NCBI GenBank assembly: GCA_958438515.1
Contig: CAUBRZ010000005.1
Coordinates: 1-64,000 of the forward strand
Length of the DNA stretch: 64,000 bases
Reading direction: 5' to 3'
DNA from: an uncultured Clostridium sp.
GTDB lineage: Bacteria > Bacillota > Clostridia > TANB77 > CAG-508
Shown here piece after piece: positions 54,355 to 63,800 of the stretch (within the stretch, counting starts at the first letter, position 1; each line of letters opens with the position of its first letter). The notes below the pieces were generated by a model. It did not search any database, was not told where the DNA came from, and saw only the letters and a list, made by a program, of their open reading frames with translations. A program made the translations under genes and the position numbers.

Positions 54355-56295
54355 TTAAAAAGGTAATTCGTAATCATCATACATTGATATGTTTTTACTG
54401 TGATTTTCGGGGTAATTCGAAAATTTATTTAAATAATTCCCTGATTGTACTTCTAATTCTCCAAATATATCTTTTGCATTAACTTCAATCATTGTTTTCA
54501 ACTTTCCATTTATTGATTTTCTAGTTGTATTTCTATCTTTCTCTCCTGGAAATAATCTTCCTGCTTCTTTTAAATACTTCCATGTTGATGCTGCATTCCC
54601 AGGGAACTTTAATCCTTGTACTCCATAAAATTTTACAACTTCGTTGAAAATAACATTAGGTATTAAATAACACCTTTCTTTACATTCATCATAATATCCA
54701 ACAAATGTTGAAAGTGATTCATCTGGTTCTCTCATATAATTTTTATAGCTTTTTAAATATATTTTGTTACTAGCCAATAATTCTTGAACAGCTGCAAAGA
54801 ACATATTATCTGTTCTATTTTCTTCTGTTTTTGAACTTTGTTTTATTGCTACTTTCATTAATATTTTCCAAGCATCTTCTTTCATTTGTTTCATTCTTTC
54901 TTCTGTAATAACTCCTTTTTCTTTCGCATATTCATAAAATAATTCAATTCCAATATATTCTGATGCAACAATCTCCGGAATTCTTCCATGTGCTAAGTTT
55001 TGATTTGCTTTATTTCTGTATTCCATAAATTTAGACTTGCAATTCTTCTGTATTTTATCTTGATTATCAATTATGTATTGAATATATCCTTTCATACAAT
55101 ATGATAACTTGTCCTTTTTGCTTTGTATTGTTGACAGTAATTGTAAATCTATATCTCCTCTTGCCATTTCTATAATTAATGCTCTTGCTGTCCTGCTTTC
55201 TGCAAATGATGGAAATGATTCTCCTGTCACTATACACATTCCTCTTGCACAAAATCCCATCTTTACTGTCTGCCCATCTTGCCTCATTCTACTCCTTGCT
55301 TGTCTATCTCCATAAAGTCCAAATAAGCTTTCAGCTACTGCATCCATCTTTTTACTTTCTGTTTGAGATTTACTTGGATAATAATCATCTATTGCAAATA
55401 ATGTATCCTTTAATGTAAAGGCCTTTTTCTCAATACTGTTTACGGTATCCTTAAATCCACCTGGCAAATTATCTCTTTCAAAATTTCCAAAATGAGATAA
55501 TATAAGAGCTGATAATGAACTTTTTTGTGAGCCACTTTCGCCTGATATCCATGTAACAAATCCTAATGGTACATTCTTTTTCAAAAATATACTTCTTAAT
55601 GGTGACAAATATGCAACTGCTATTAAAGGTATAGTTATCTCTTTTTTTGCAACATCTAATATTGATAATGATAATTCTATACATTCTTCCAAATCATATT
55701 GTTTATTAGTAAATTTATATCTTTCTAAACTTATTTCTGATAAGTCCACACTAATATCGCTATTTGTCCCTATTGCTCCTCCCTGATGTAAATATACAAG
55801 TTCACCATTAATTGTCCTAAAACCTGTATGTTCAAAAATTGTTTCTTTTGGTATATCCTTTGAAAGATAATGTAAAGCATCATATGCATATTCTTTATGA
55901 TTAGCTTTAGGAGGATATATTCTTGGTTTCAAATCCCATTTTGCATTGTTTATCCATTTCATATTATCAAGTTCTCCATAATCTACTTTTATATCAGGAA
56001 GAACTTTTTTATCTGTTAACACACATTTAAGTTGTAAATATCCCTTTGCTTCTCTTCCATCATCAATATATATTTTCTTAATTGGTAATGGTAGAAAATT
56101 TGCTATGTTTTTTATTTCTTCTTTGTTACCTTTAAGAACTTTTCTTTGCAATCCTGCATATCCAAAATTATATGACGTTTCTTCTAGTTTATTATTATAT
56201 TCTACATATTCATCTTGTTCTTCTACAGTATCTAATGTTCTTTGCAATTCTTCAATTTCTTTAGGAGTCAAACTATCTATTAACACATTTTTCAA
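54355..56295 (-). CDS. DUF927-like replicative ATPase of the integrative element
   Basis: A 646-residue protein. A central AAA/RecA-type ATPase has a P-loop variant (ISGESGSQKSSLSALIL, near residue 255) and an acidic Walker B (FAIDDYYPS). It matches the DUF927 class of element replication proteins. The N-terminal ~200 residues include FEHTGFRTINGELVYLHQGGAIG. It overlaps the small CHC2 gene by 23 nt, so the pair forms a split primase-helicase as in many clostridial elements. Function by analogy. Confidence 0.78.
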   Translation of the reverse strand: MKNVLIDSLTPKEIEELQRTLDTVEEQDEYVEYNNKLEETSYNFGYAGLQRKVLKGNKEEIKNIANFLPLPIKKIYIDDGREAKGYLQLKCVLTDKKVLPDIKVDYGELDNMKWINNAKWDLKPRIYPPKANHKEYAYDALHYLSKDIPKETIFEHTGFRTINGELVYLHQGGAIGTNSDISVDLSEISLERYKFTNKQYDLEECIELSLSILDVAKKEITIPLIAVAYLSPLRSIFLKKNVPLGFVTWISGESGSQKSSLSALILSHFGNFERDNLPGGFKDTVNSIEKKAFTLKDTLFAIDDYYPSKSQTESKKMDAVAESLFGLYGDRQARSRMRQDGQTVKMGFCARGMCIVTGESFPSFAESRTARALIIEMARGDIDLQLLSTIQSKKDKLSYCMKGYIQYIIDNQDKIQKNCKSKFMEYRNKANQNLAHGRIPEIVASEYIGIELFYEYAKEKGVITEERMKQMKEDAWKILMKVAIKQSSKTEENRTDNMFFAAVQELLASNKIYLKSYKNYMREPDESLSTFVGYYDECKERCYLIPNVIFNEVVKFYGVQGLKFPGNAASTWKYLKEAGRLFPGEKDRNTTRKSINGKLKTMIEVNAKDIFGELEVQSGNYLNKFSNYPENHSKNISMYDDYELPF

Positions 56296-56902
56296 CCTCC
56301 TTTCGATTTCTAAATAATTTTAATTTGTCTTCTTCTGTTCTTGCATTGTTGAAATCTTCAAACCACAATTCTAAGAGATTTTCTTTAAAATACAAATATT
56401 GTAGTGCTTGCTGTAAGTTTTCTTTTTCAAAGTCCTTTTCTTCTTTTATTTGTTTTTTAATTACTTCAATTATCTTTTCATTTGTCTTGTATTCATCACA
56501 CACTTTTATAAATGTACTATTGTACCATTTTTCCAATCCCTTAGTAACATTTTTATTGGTAGCATTTTTCTTTTTTATCTTTTGAACCTCTTTATAGTCA
56601 ATTCTTTCATTTAATTTTATTGGCAACGAAAAATTTTTTATTAATATCTTTGCAGCATCTAATGGTGCAACATTATATAATTTTGAAACAAAACTGATTA
56701 TATCTCCATGCCATCCTGTCCCAAAGTCATGAAATCCTTTTGAGTTGTTTACACAAAAAGATGCTGTTTTCTCATTTCTAAATGGTGATTTATAAAACAC
56801 ATTAGAGCCAGACTTTTTTCCTTTTTGTTCTATATAATATTCTGCAACTTGTTCTGGTTTCAAATATTCTTTTACTTCCTTAAATAGATTAGTTCTATAC
56901 AT
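56273..56902 (-). CDS. CHC2-type zinc-finger-like primase fragment
   Basis: A 209-residue protein with the N-terminal domain of a CHC2-type primase: VAEYYIEQKGKKSGSNVFYKSPFRNEKTASFCVN, FHDFGTGWHGDIISFVSKLYNVAPLDAAKIL (in parts). The usual CHC2 cysteines are mostly replaced, as in other element primases. The C-terminal half is a charged coil. The start is downstream of the excisionase gene, 122 nt away. It overlaps the ATPase gene and probably works with it in element replication. Confidence 0.75.
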   Translation of the reverse strand: MYRTNLFKEVKEYLKPEQVAEYYIEQKGKKSGSNVFYKSPFRNEKTASFCVNNSKGFHDFGTGWHGDIISFVSKLYNVAPLDAAKILIKNFSLPIKLNERIDYKEVQKIKKKNATNKNVTKGLEKWYNSTFIKVCDEYKTNEKIIEVIKKQIKEEKDFEKENLQQALQYLYFKENLLELWFEDFNNARTEEDKLKLFRNRKEVEKCVNR

Positions 56903-56984
56903 ATTTTCTAAAATTGTTGAATACTTCTGCTAAAACATATATAATATACTTACAGTTTGAGTATTTAGCTTAATATTCAATTTG

Positions 56985-57015
56985 TTGTTCTTTCAAGTAC
57001 CAGTTGAAAGGACAA
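56985..57015. repeat. Inverted repeat between excisionase and primase genes
   Basis: Arms TTGTTCTTTCAA and TTGAAAGGACAA (one mismatch) with a 7-nt loop, no T-run. Possibly an RNA structure or a protein site. Confidence 0.5.
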
Positions 57016-57024
57016 TTTTTTATT

Positions 57025-57246
57025 TTATACAACATGAAAATTCCTTTCTACATAATATATACTTTTTTCTTCTTCTTGTTTTAAAAATTCCTCTATAGAT
57101 GTTTTACTAATAAATATTCTTCTTCCAATTCTTATACTTTTGATTCTTTTTTCTCTTAATAATTTTGATAATGACCATTCTGTAAATATGGGCTTATATT
57201 TTTCTATGATGTCTTTTTTTGTATAGTAGATTTCGTTATTGTCCAT
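57025..57246 (-). CDS. Helix-turn-helix excisionase-like protein
   Basis: A 73-residue MerR/Xis-like protein. It has KDIIEKYKPIFTEWSLSKLLREKRI, IGRRIFISKTSIEEFL, the typical winged-helix excisionase layout. It overlaps the start of the downstream repressor gene by 43 nt in another frame. Likely sets the direction of the tyrosine integrase; by analogy. Confidence 0.75.
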   Translation of the reverse strand: MDNNEIYYTKKDIIEKYKPIFTEWSLSKLLREKRIKSIRIGRRIFISKTSIEEFLKQEEEKSIYYVERNFHVV

Positions 57247-57425
57247 TTTTCTTTATCCTCCTTTAGTTCTTTTATTATATTGAAAATCACTTCTTTATCT
57301 GATATTTCAAGTTCTTTTCTTAATAATCTACTAAAATTTCCATCTGTCATTCCTAGCTTATCTGCTATTTGCCAATATTTAATATTGCTTCTTTCTATTG
57401 CTTTCCTTATGTCTAAATTTTTCAT
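57204..57425 (-). CDS. Small helix-turn-helix repressor-like protein
   Basis: A 73-residue protein, start at the ATG 57425 behind AAAGGAGG. It has an XRE-like HTH (YWQIADKLGMTDGNFSRLLRKELEIS). Two TTGTTRACAA sites lie upstream at 57449 and 57501. Probably the element's repressor, acting on its own promoter and the divergent operon. Confidence 0.75.
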   Translation of the reverse strand: MKNLDIRKAIERSNIKYWQIADKLGMTDGNFSRLLRKELEISDKEVIFNIIKELKEDKEKWTITKSTIQKKTS

Positions 57426-57448
57426 TTTCTCACCTCCTTTTGCTGTTG

Positions 57449-57510
57449 TTGTTGACAATACCCAAACAATATGTTAAACTATTTATTGCTGATATTGTTA
57501 TTGTTAACAA
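57449..57510. promoter_or_regulatory. Two putative repressor operators TTGTTRACAA
   Basis: TTGTTGACAA (57449-57458) and the palindrome TTGTTAACAA (57501-57510), 52 bp apart, about five helical turns. They lie between the divergent repressor and DUF6076-like genes, so looping or co-operative binding is possible. Confidence 0.55.
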
Positions 57511-57616
57511 CAAGATACTATATTATTTTTCTTAATGTTTCAATACTTTTTTTAGAAAAGAGTTACAAATAGAAAAATCATATTTTTAATTTTTTAAATT
57601 GTTAACGGGGGAAATT

Positions 57617-58756
57617 ATGAACGGAAACTTTTATATTTATTTTGATTTAAAATCAAATTCAGAAATAATTAAATATAGAAAATTAATGAAAGAATATATT
57701 TTAGAATCAGATGATGATGAAATACTTAATGAATATTATATAGATAATGTTGAAAATCCTTATCATATTGTTGACTCTAAATTATTTGGTAGCCATCCAG
57801 ATATATGTGAAAAAATCTTTATTAATAATGAGCTGGATTTTGATATTATTGATCAACCTATTGGTACATTATTTATTGACTTTTTAAATGTTGATTTAAA
57901 TGATTATAATTGCTTTAAGAATTTTGTATTTAAATATGGTTTAGATTTATTTTTAAACAATGATAAATCTAATACTTTTGAGGAATATAAATTTTATACT
58001 GAAAATGAATTTAATATTTCTTTTAATAAATTATGCGATAGTATAAAAAAAGATTTAATAAAAATTCAAAATGATTTTATTGAATCCGTAACATTTTGCT
58101 TTCAGGATTCTGGAAATAAAAAAATCAACCTATTAGATGCTAAACGAAGATATTTTTTATCTTTTCATAAGGCTAATGGAAATGCTCATTTTATTTATAA
58201 GCCAAAGCTACAGATATACACTAATGGAATTGCAATTGATTTTACATCATTCTATGATACAGAAATACAGTTGCAAACTTTTGAAGAAAAAGAATTGATT
58301 AAAAAAGTTTCTTCTAATGATTTTACTTTTACAGCTTTCTCTTACGAATGTTTGAAATTAGAAAATGTTTTATTTATATCTTTTATTAATTTGCTAGATA
58401 TTAATAATTTTCATATAAACACATGTGCTAATTGTGGTAAATTATTTATCCCTTCATCAAAGAGTAATGAAAGATATTGCAATTACTTAATAGATACCGA
58501 ATCATCTCGTACTTGTAAAGATGTTGGAGCTGATAAAAAATATAAAGAGAAAATAAAAGATAATGAAATAATTTCACTAATTAGAAGCACATCTTCTACT
58601 CTTTCTATGAGAGTAAAAAGAAATGGCGATATTAAAGAACATAAAATAAAATATGATAAATGGAAAATCACTTATCCTATTCAAATGAAAAAATACCAAG
58701 ATGGAGAAATTACCAAAGATGAACTAATTAATTGGATTAACGATGTAAGGAGGTAA
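57617..58756 (+). CDS. Zinc-finger element protein (DUF6076-like)
   Basis: A 379-residue protein. Its start is the ATG at 57617 behind AACGGGGGA. The C-terminal part has a CxxC...C zinc-binding segment (CANCGKLFIPSSKSNERYCNYL ... SSRTCKDVGADKKYKEKI, in parts), reminiscent of DUF6076. The N-terminal 230 residues are unfamiliar. It ends 5 nt before the integrase, so they are cotranscribed. Exact role unknown; widespread beside integrases in clostridial elements. Confidence 0.65.
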   Translation: MNGNFYIYFDLKSNSEIIKYRKLMKEYILESDDDEILNEYYIDNVENPYHIVDSKLFGSHPDICEKIFINNELDFDIIDQPIGTLFIDFLNVDLNDYNCFKNFVFKYGLDLFLNNDKSNTFEEYKFYTENEFNISFNKLCDSIKKDLIKIQNDFIESVTFCFQDSGNKKINLLDAKRRYFLSFHKANGNAHFIYKPKLQIYTNGIAIDFTSFYDTEIQLQTFEEKELIKKVSSNDFTFTAFSYECLKLENVLFISFINLLDINNFHINTCANCGKLFIPSSKSNERYCNYLIDTESSRTCKDVGADKKYKEKIKDNEIISLIRSTSSTLSMRVKRNGDIKEHKIKYDKWKITYPIQMKKYQDGEITKDELINWINDVRR

Positions 58757-58761
58757 TTTAT

Positions 58762-59946
58762 ATGGCTGGAAACATCTTATATATGGGAAATGATAAATAT
58801 AGGCTTCGTATTAGTAATGGATTTGATTCAACTGGAAAAAGAAAGTATTTCAATAAAACAGTTTCTTGCTCATCTAAAAGAGAAGCTGAAAAAGAACTTG
58901 CAAAATTTATCACTTCAATTGAAGGCGGTTGCACATATTCTGCAAAAAAAGTGACATTAAATGATTTTAGCAAACAATGGTTAGAAACATATGTAAAGCC
59001 TAATCTTTCTCCTACAACTTACCAAAGTTATAATGAAAAATTAAATAAACATATTTTACCATATTTAGGTAACAAACGACTTGATAAAATAAAACCTTTG
59101 GATTTGGATAATCTGTATAATTTTTTGCTAACTAAACCAACTAACAGAAAAGACAAAAATGGTAATTATAAAACTTTATCTCCAGCTAGTGTACATCGTG
59201 CTCATGAAATATTATCTAGCATTTTTAGTAATGCTCTCAGGTGGGACATGGTTTCATATAATCCATGTACTAAAGTTGTTCAACCTAAATTTAAACGTAC
59301 TAAAATGACATGTTATGATGAAGAAACATCTAAAAGATTAATAAATGTCCTACTTAAGAAAGCTCCTATAAAATATAAATGCTTTGTTATTCTTGCTATA
59401 TTAACTGGTTTTAGACGTGGTGAATTAGTTGGTTTGCATTGGGATGATATTGATTTTAAAAATCATAAAATAAGTATTAAACGAAGTGCCTATTATTTAA
59501 GTGGTCAACCTACTTCTGAGAAGAGTCCTAAAACGGATTTAAGTACTCGTACAATTGCTGTACCTAGTATTTGCTTTGATTTGCTTAAACAATGGAGATG
59601 TGAGCAAGGTAAGATGAGACTTGCTCTGGGTAAATCTTGGAAAGGTGCTGAAAATGTTTTTACTACTGCTGATGGTAGAATTATGAATCCTGCAACTGGT
59701 CCTAAATGGTTTAGTTCTTTCTTAACTAGGAATGGTTTTCCTCATATTCGTTTTCATGATTTGAGACATACTTTTGCTACCTTACTTATTTCTGGTAATG
59801 TTGATGTTAAAACTGTTTCTCATAAATTAGGTCATGCTAGTACTGATACTACTTTGAAGTTTTATGTTCATGATTTGGAGTCTACTGATAAAGCAAGCGC
59901 AGATTTATTAGAGAATATGTTGGTTAGTGATGTTAGTGTAAGATAA
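58762..59946 (+). CDS. int: Tyrosine site-specific integrase
   Basis: A 394-residue integrase of the Tn916/phage type. N-terminal arm-binding domain (YMGNDKYRLRISNGFDSTGKR), core-binding domain (WLETYVKPNLSPTTYQSYNEKLN), catalytic domain with R (LTGFRRGELVGLHWDDID), HxxR (HDLRHTFATLLISG), H (KLGHASTDTTLKFY) and the Tyr. All are present. Start follows AAGGAGG. The attachment site should lie just past its 3' end or on the far side of the element; I could not identify the repeat. Confidence 0.93.
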   Translation: MAGNILYMGNDKYRLRISNGFDSTGKRKYFNKTVSCSSKREAEKELAKFITSIEGGCTYSAKKVTLNDFSKQWLETYVKPNLSPTTYQSYNEKLNKHILPYLGNKRLDKIKPLDLDNLYNFLLTKPTNRKDKNGNYKTLSPASVHRAHEILSSIFSNALRWDMVSYNPCTKVVQPKFKRTKMTCYDEETSKRLINVLLKKAPIKYKCFVILAILTGFRRGELVGLHWDDIDFKNHKISIKRSAYYLSGQPTSEKSPKTDLSTRTIAVPSICFDLLKQWRCEQGKMRLALGKSWKGAENVFTTADGRIMNPATGPKWFSSFLTRNGFPHIRFHDLRHTFATLLISGNVDVKTVSHKLGHASTDTTLKFYVHDLESTDKASADLLENMLVSDVSVR

Positions 59947-59966
59947 AAAGAGCCCATGGCTCTTTT
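59946..59966. terminator. Bidirectional terminator after the integrase
   Basis: AAAAGAGCC/GGCTCTTTT arms with a CAT loop, T-rich both sides. It separates the integrase from the next converging gene. Confidence 0.8.
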
Positions 59967-60860
59967 CTATATATTTTTAATTTTTCTTAATTCATCATCT
60001 ATTCCTTTAATACCTGTTACTACAATTTTAGATAAATATCTATTTCTTTCATTTATCTCATCTAAAAGCTTTTTATTTTCCAGCTTATCTTTATCATCAA
60101 AATTATCTACTACAATTATCAATACAGTTCTTGCATATCTTTTGCTATTTTCATAATAAAGCATTTCTTTTTCCAACATTTTTGATTCTAAACTTTTTAT
60201 TTTACCTTTTATAGATTTTATCGAAGAAAAATATTTTATTTCAAATATATAATCATGTAATGCATATTCCGAATTGTCTAATGCTATACAATCATATATT
60301 TGATTTTCAAGCTTAACTTCTTCAAAAATTTTATAATTATTAAATTGCTTTCTTATAGATCTATACACTGTTTCTTGGATATCCATATATTTATCTATAC
60401 GTTGTTTATGTATCATTACATTTGAATTTTTTGCTTTTATTTCAATTTTTTCTTCTTCAATATCTTCTTTGATTTTTTCTTCCTTTTCCTCTAAGGTTAA
60501 TGACTTTATTTGTTTTTCTAATAATTTATTAGAAAGTTCTCTTGATTTATCTTCATATTTTTGGACTTTGTCTTTCCATTGAATAATTCCATAAATTACT
60601 ATTACACTACCAATTAAAAACAATATCATTGTAATTGTTGAAAACAATATTGGTTTTGATAAAATTAAATATTTATAATCTTGTTCTAAATATATTATCT
60701 CTTTAGCTGTATTAGTTAACTGATTTATTTCATTTTGACTTACAAGCACTGTATCATTCTTATTCAATATTCCAAATATAAAACCAAAAGGTAAAATCAT
60801 TATTACAATTCCTATAGACACTATAAATTTATATAATGAATCATATTTTAACTTTTCCAT
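59967..60860 (-). CDS. Membrane-anchored protein with possible PD-(D/E)xK-type nuclease domain
   Basis: A 297-residue protein. Two TM segments (about 14-32 and 70-92), then a Glu/Lys-rich coiled coil, then a domain with the sequence YDCIALDNSEYALHDYIFEIKYF, the Asp...Glu-x-Lys pattern of a restriction-endonuclease-like fold. Its start is 10 nt after the hsdR stop, so it probably belongs to the restriction operon. A membrane nuclease or a scaffold for the restriction complex is possible. Function is inference only. Confidence 0.6.
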   Translation of the reverse strand: MEKLKYDSLYKFIVSIGIVIMILPFGFIFGILNKNDTVLVSQNEINQLTNTAKEIIYLEQDYKYLILSKPILFSTITMILFLIGSVIVIYGIIQWKDKVQKYEDKSRELSNKLLEKQIKSLTLEEKEEKIKEDIEEEKIEIKAKNSNVMIHKQRIDKYMDIQETVYRSIRKQFNNYKIFEEVKLENQIYDCIALDNSEYALHDYIFEIKYFSSIKSIKGKIKSLESKMLEKEMLYYENSKRYARTVLIIVVDNFDDKDKLENKKLLDEINERNRYLSKIVVTGIKGIDDELRKIKNI

Positions 60861-60869
60861 TCTATTCTC

Positions 60870-63800
60870 CTATGCTAATTTTTCAGCATTCTCATTTATA
60901 TTCTCTATATCTGCTCTAATCTCTTTAAACAAATCTATATTATTACCAAATAAATCATATACTTCCCCAACATTCTTGAAAGGTTGCTCTGTAAGTTTTT
61001 GCATATCTATTGTTCCATTTTTTATAACATAATCAACCAATAATTTTACAAATTGTATTTGTTTCATATTAAGTCTATTATCATTAATATATTTATAGAA
61101 AATATCACTCACAACAGATTTATCTAATCCAACTATATTTCTAACAGCTTTGATTATATTTGTATCCCCATATGTTTCTGCATATTCTTTGTTACTTCCT
61201 AATTCATCAAATAATATTTTTTCAAGATTCTGTTTTTCTAATTCAGTTAATCTCAAATTATGTCTTATTTTCCAAATTATACTATTTTCTAAATTACCTG
61301 TTAAAAACTTTTCTAATTTTTTTCTATAATTCGTAAAATTATTACCAGAACTAATATACGTATATTCTTCATCAATATCATTTAAAATATCTTCAAAATC
61401 TGTATCTGTTGGCATATGCCATGTATATGTATCAATAAACTGCAATAAATTTCTTAGTTCAATTCTTACTTCTTCTATACTCCAAAAATCTGCCTCTTTT
61501 ATATAATCAGTTTCAGCAACTTTTAAAATCAATTCTTGTTTTTCTTTTACTTGTGGAACTGTTCCTAATTTTTCAAGTTCTGCTACCGTATCAATAATAC
61601 TATTTTCATATTTATATGTTTTTTCTTGTCTAATCCTTTTTACTTGTAATGTATACAACATACTATCAAATCTTTTAGCATCTTCATTATCATCAGATGA
61701 TATAAATAATGGTATTAAATTTTCTTTTATATCCATCAAGTCTATTGTTGAAATATAATTCCAGTTATCTTCTTTACTATATTGATCTATATAATGTGCT
61801 TTTGCTCTAATCATAAAACTTTCTTTATTTAATTTATTAATTTCAGTTATGAAATCTTTAATTAATTCTTTTCTATAGTTTTTGTATTTTTCATCCAGTT
61901 GATATTTCATATTTTGCAATTCTACAATTAAATCTAGTTTATGTCCGTATATTTTTTCTGTTAAACTAATTTGTGAATGTGATTCTATTCCTTTTGGATT
62001 TTCAGAAAAGAATTCAAAGTTTTTACAATAATCAAATATATAAAATTCCTTTTTATCTTGTCCTATTCCATACAGATCTTTGCATAGTCTTGTTCCTCTT
62101 CCTATCATTTGCCAAAATTTTATTTTAGATTTTACAGGTTTAAAAAATACTAAATTTAATATTTCTGGAACGTCTACGCCTGTATCCAGCATATCAACTG
62201 AAACAGCTATTTGTGGATATTTAGGTGGTGTACTAAATTTATCTATTAAATCATCATTGTATTTTACTGTGTTATCAATTACTTTAGCAAATTTCCCCTT
62301 ATATTCTGGATATAAATCATTAAATATTTCTACAATCTTTTCAGCATGTTTATGATTTTTTGCAAATATAATTGTTTTTCCTAATTTATCTCCACCTTCT
62401 ATTTTTAATCCTTTTTCCATTAATAATTCAAGTAATTTTTTTATTGTATCTCTATTAAATAGCCAAGAATTCATTGCTGATGCTTCTATTTCTTCTGGCA
62501 TATTTTCTTCATCATCAGAAAATGTATCTTCGTACTCTTCCTTTTCGGTCTCCGATAAATTCTCATATTTAATTCCTCTATCCATAAAATCTGTTGTTGT
62601 TTTTATAGAATGATAATCAACTAAATATCCTTCTTTTACAGCTTTTTCATATTCGTATGCAAATGTTGGAACATCATTTTCTATTTCAAAAAATCTATAT
62701 GTATTTTTATCAACATCATTTCTTGGTGTAGCTGTTAATCCTACAACTAGTCCATCAAAATATTCAAATATCGCTTGATATTTTTTATAAATACTTCTAT
62801 GTGCCTCATCAACAATTATTAAATCAAAATGTCCTGGTGTAAATAGCTTATTTCCGCTCTTATTTTTGGTATTGTCTATTGCATTCATCATTGTTTGATA
62901 TGTTGAAAATACAATTCTTGATTCTTCAGGATTGTCAGCTGTACTTAATAAATTGCAACATGACATATTGGGTAATAATTTAGTAAAATTATTTTTGGCT
63001 TGTTTTACTAAAACTGTTCTATCTGCTAAAAACAATACATTTTTAATCCACTCTTTATCTGATAAAACATCTACTATTGATATTGCTGTCCTTGTTTTTC
63101 CAGTTCCTGTAGCCATTACCAATAATGCTTTTCTATGTCCTTCTTCAAAAGTTTCACATACACTTTTTATTGCTTCTAGTTGATATTCTCTATTTGTAAT
63201 TTTGTCATTGACAAATATATGTTCCAAACTTTGTCTATTTTTCCTTCTATTTACAAGCAGTTGTAATTCATCTTGAGTATAGAATCCTGAAACCTTTCTA
63301 GGCGCATAATTCATATCATCCCACATATATATTTCAAATCCATTTGTATAATATATAACTGGTCTTTGATGATATTCATTTTGTATGCAATCAGCATATA
63401 ATTTTGCCTGATTTTGTCCAACTCTTGGATCAATACTTGTCCTTTTTGCTTCTACAACCGCTAATGGTAATCCGTTTTTACCGAATAACACATAGTCTGC
63501 ATATCCTTCATTTTTATTGTTTGGCATTCCTGTTAATTTTAATTCTTCTGTTATATTTGTATCGAAATCCCATCCAGCTAATTTTAATTCTAAGTCTATG
63601 TATTTCTTTCTAGTTTCATATTCTGATATGTCTTTTACTTCAAATGTGTATTTTTCTTTCTTTTCTTCACGTTTCTTAGTTAATTTTTTTCTTAATTCTT
63701 CATTTTCTTTTCTGGTTTCTTCTAGTTTTTTATCCTTTTTCTCTAGTTCTTCATATAAACTTTCTCTTTCTTTTACTGCTAATACATTTAGAGATTCTTT

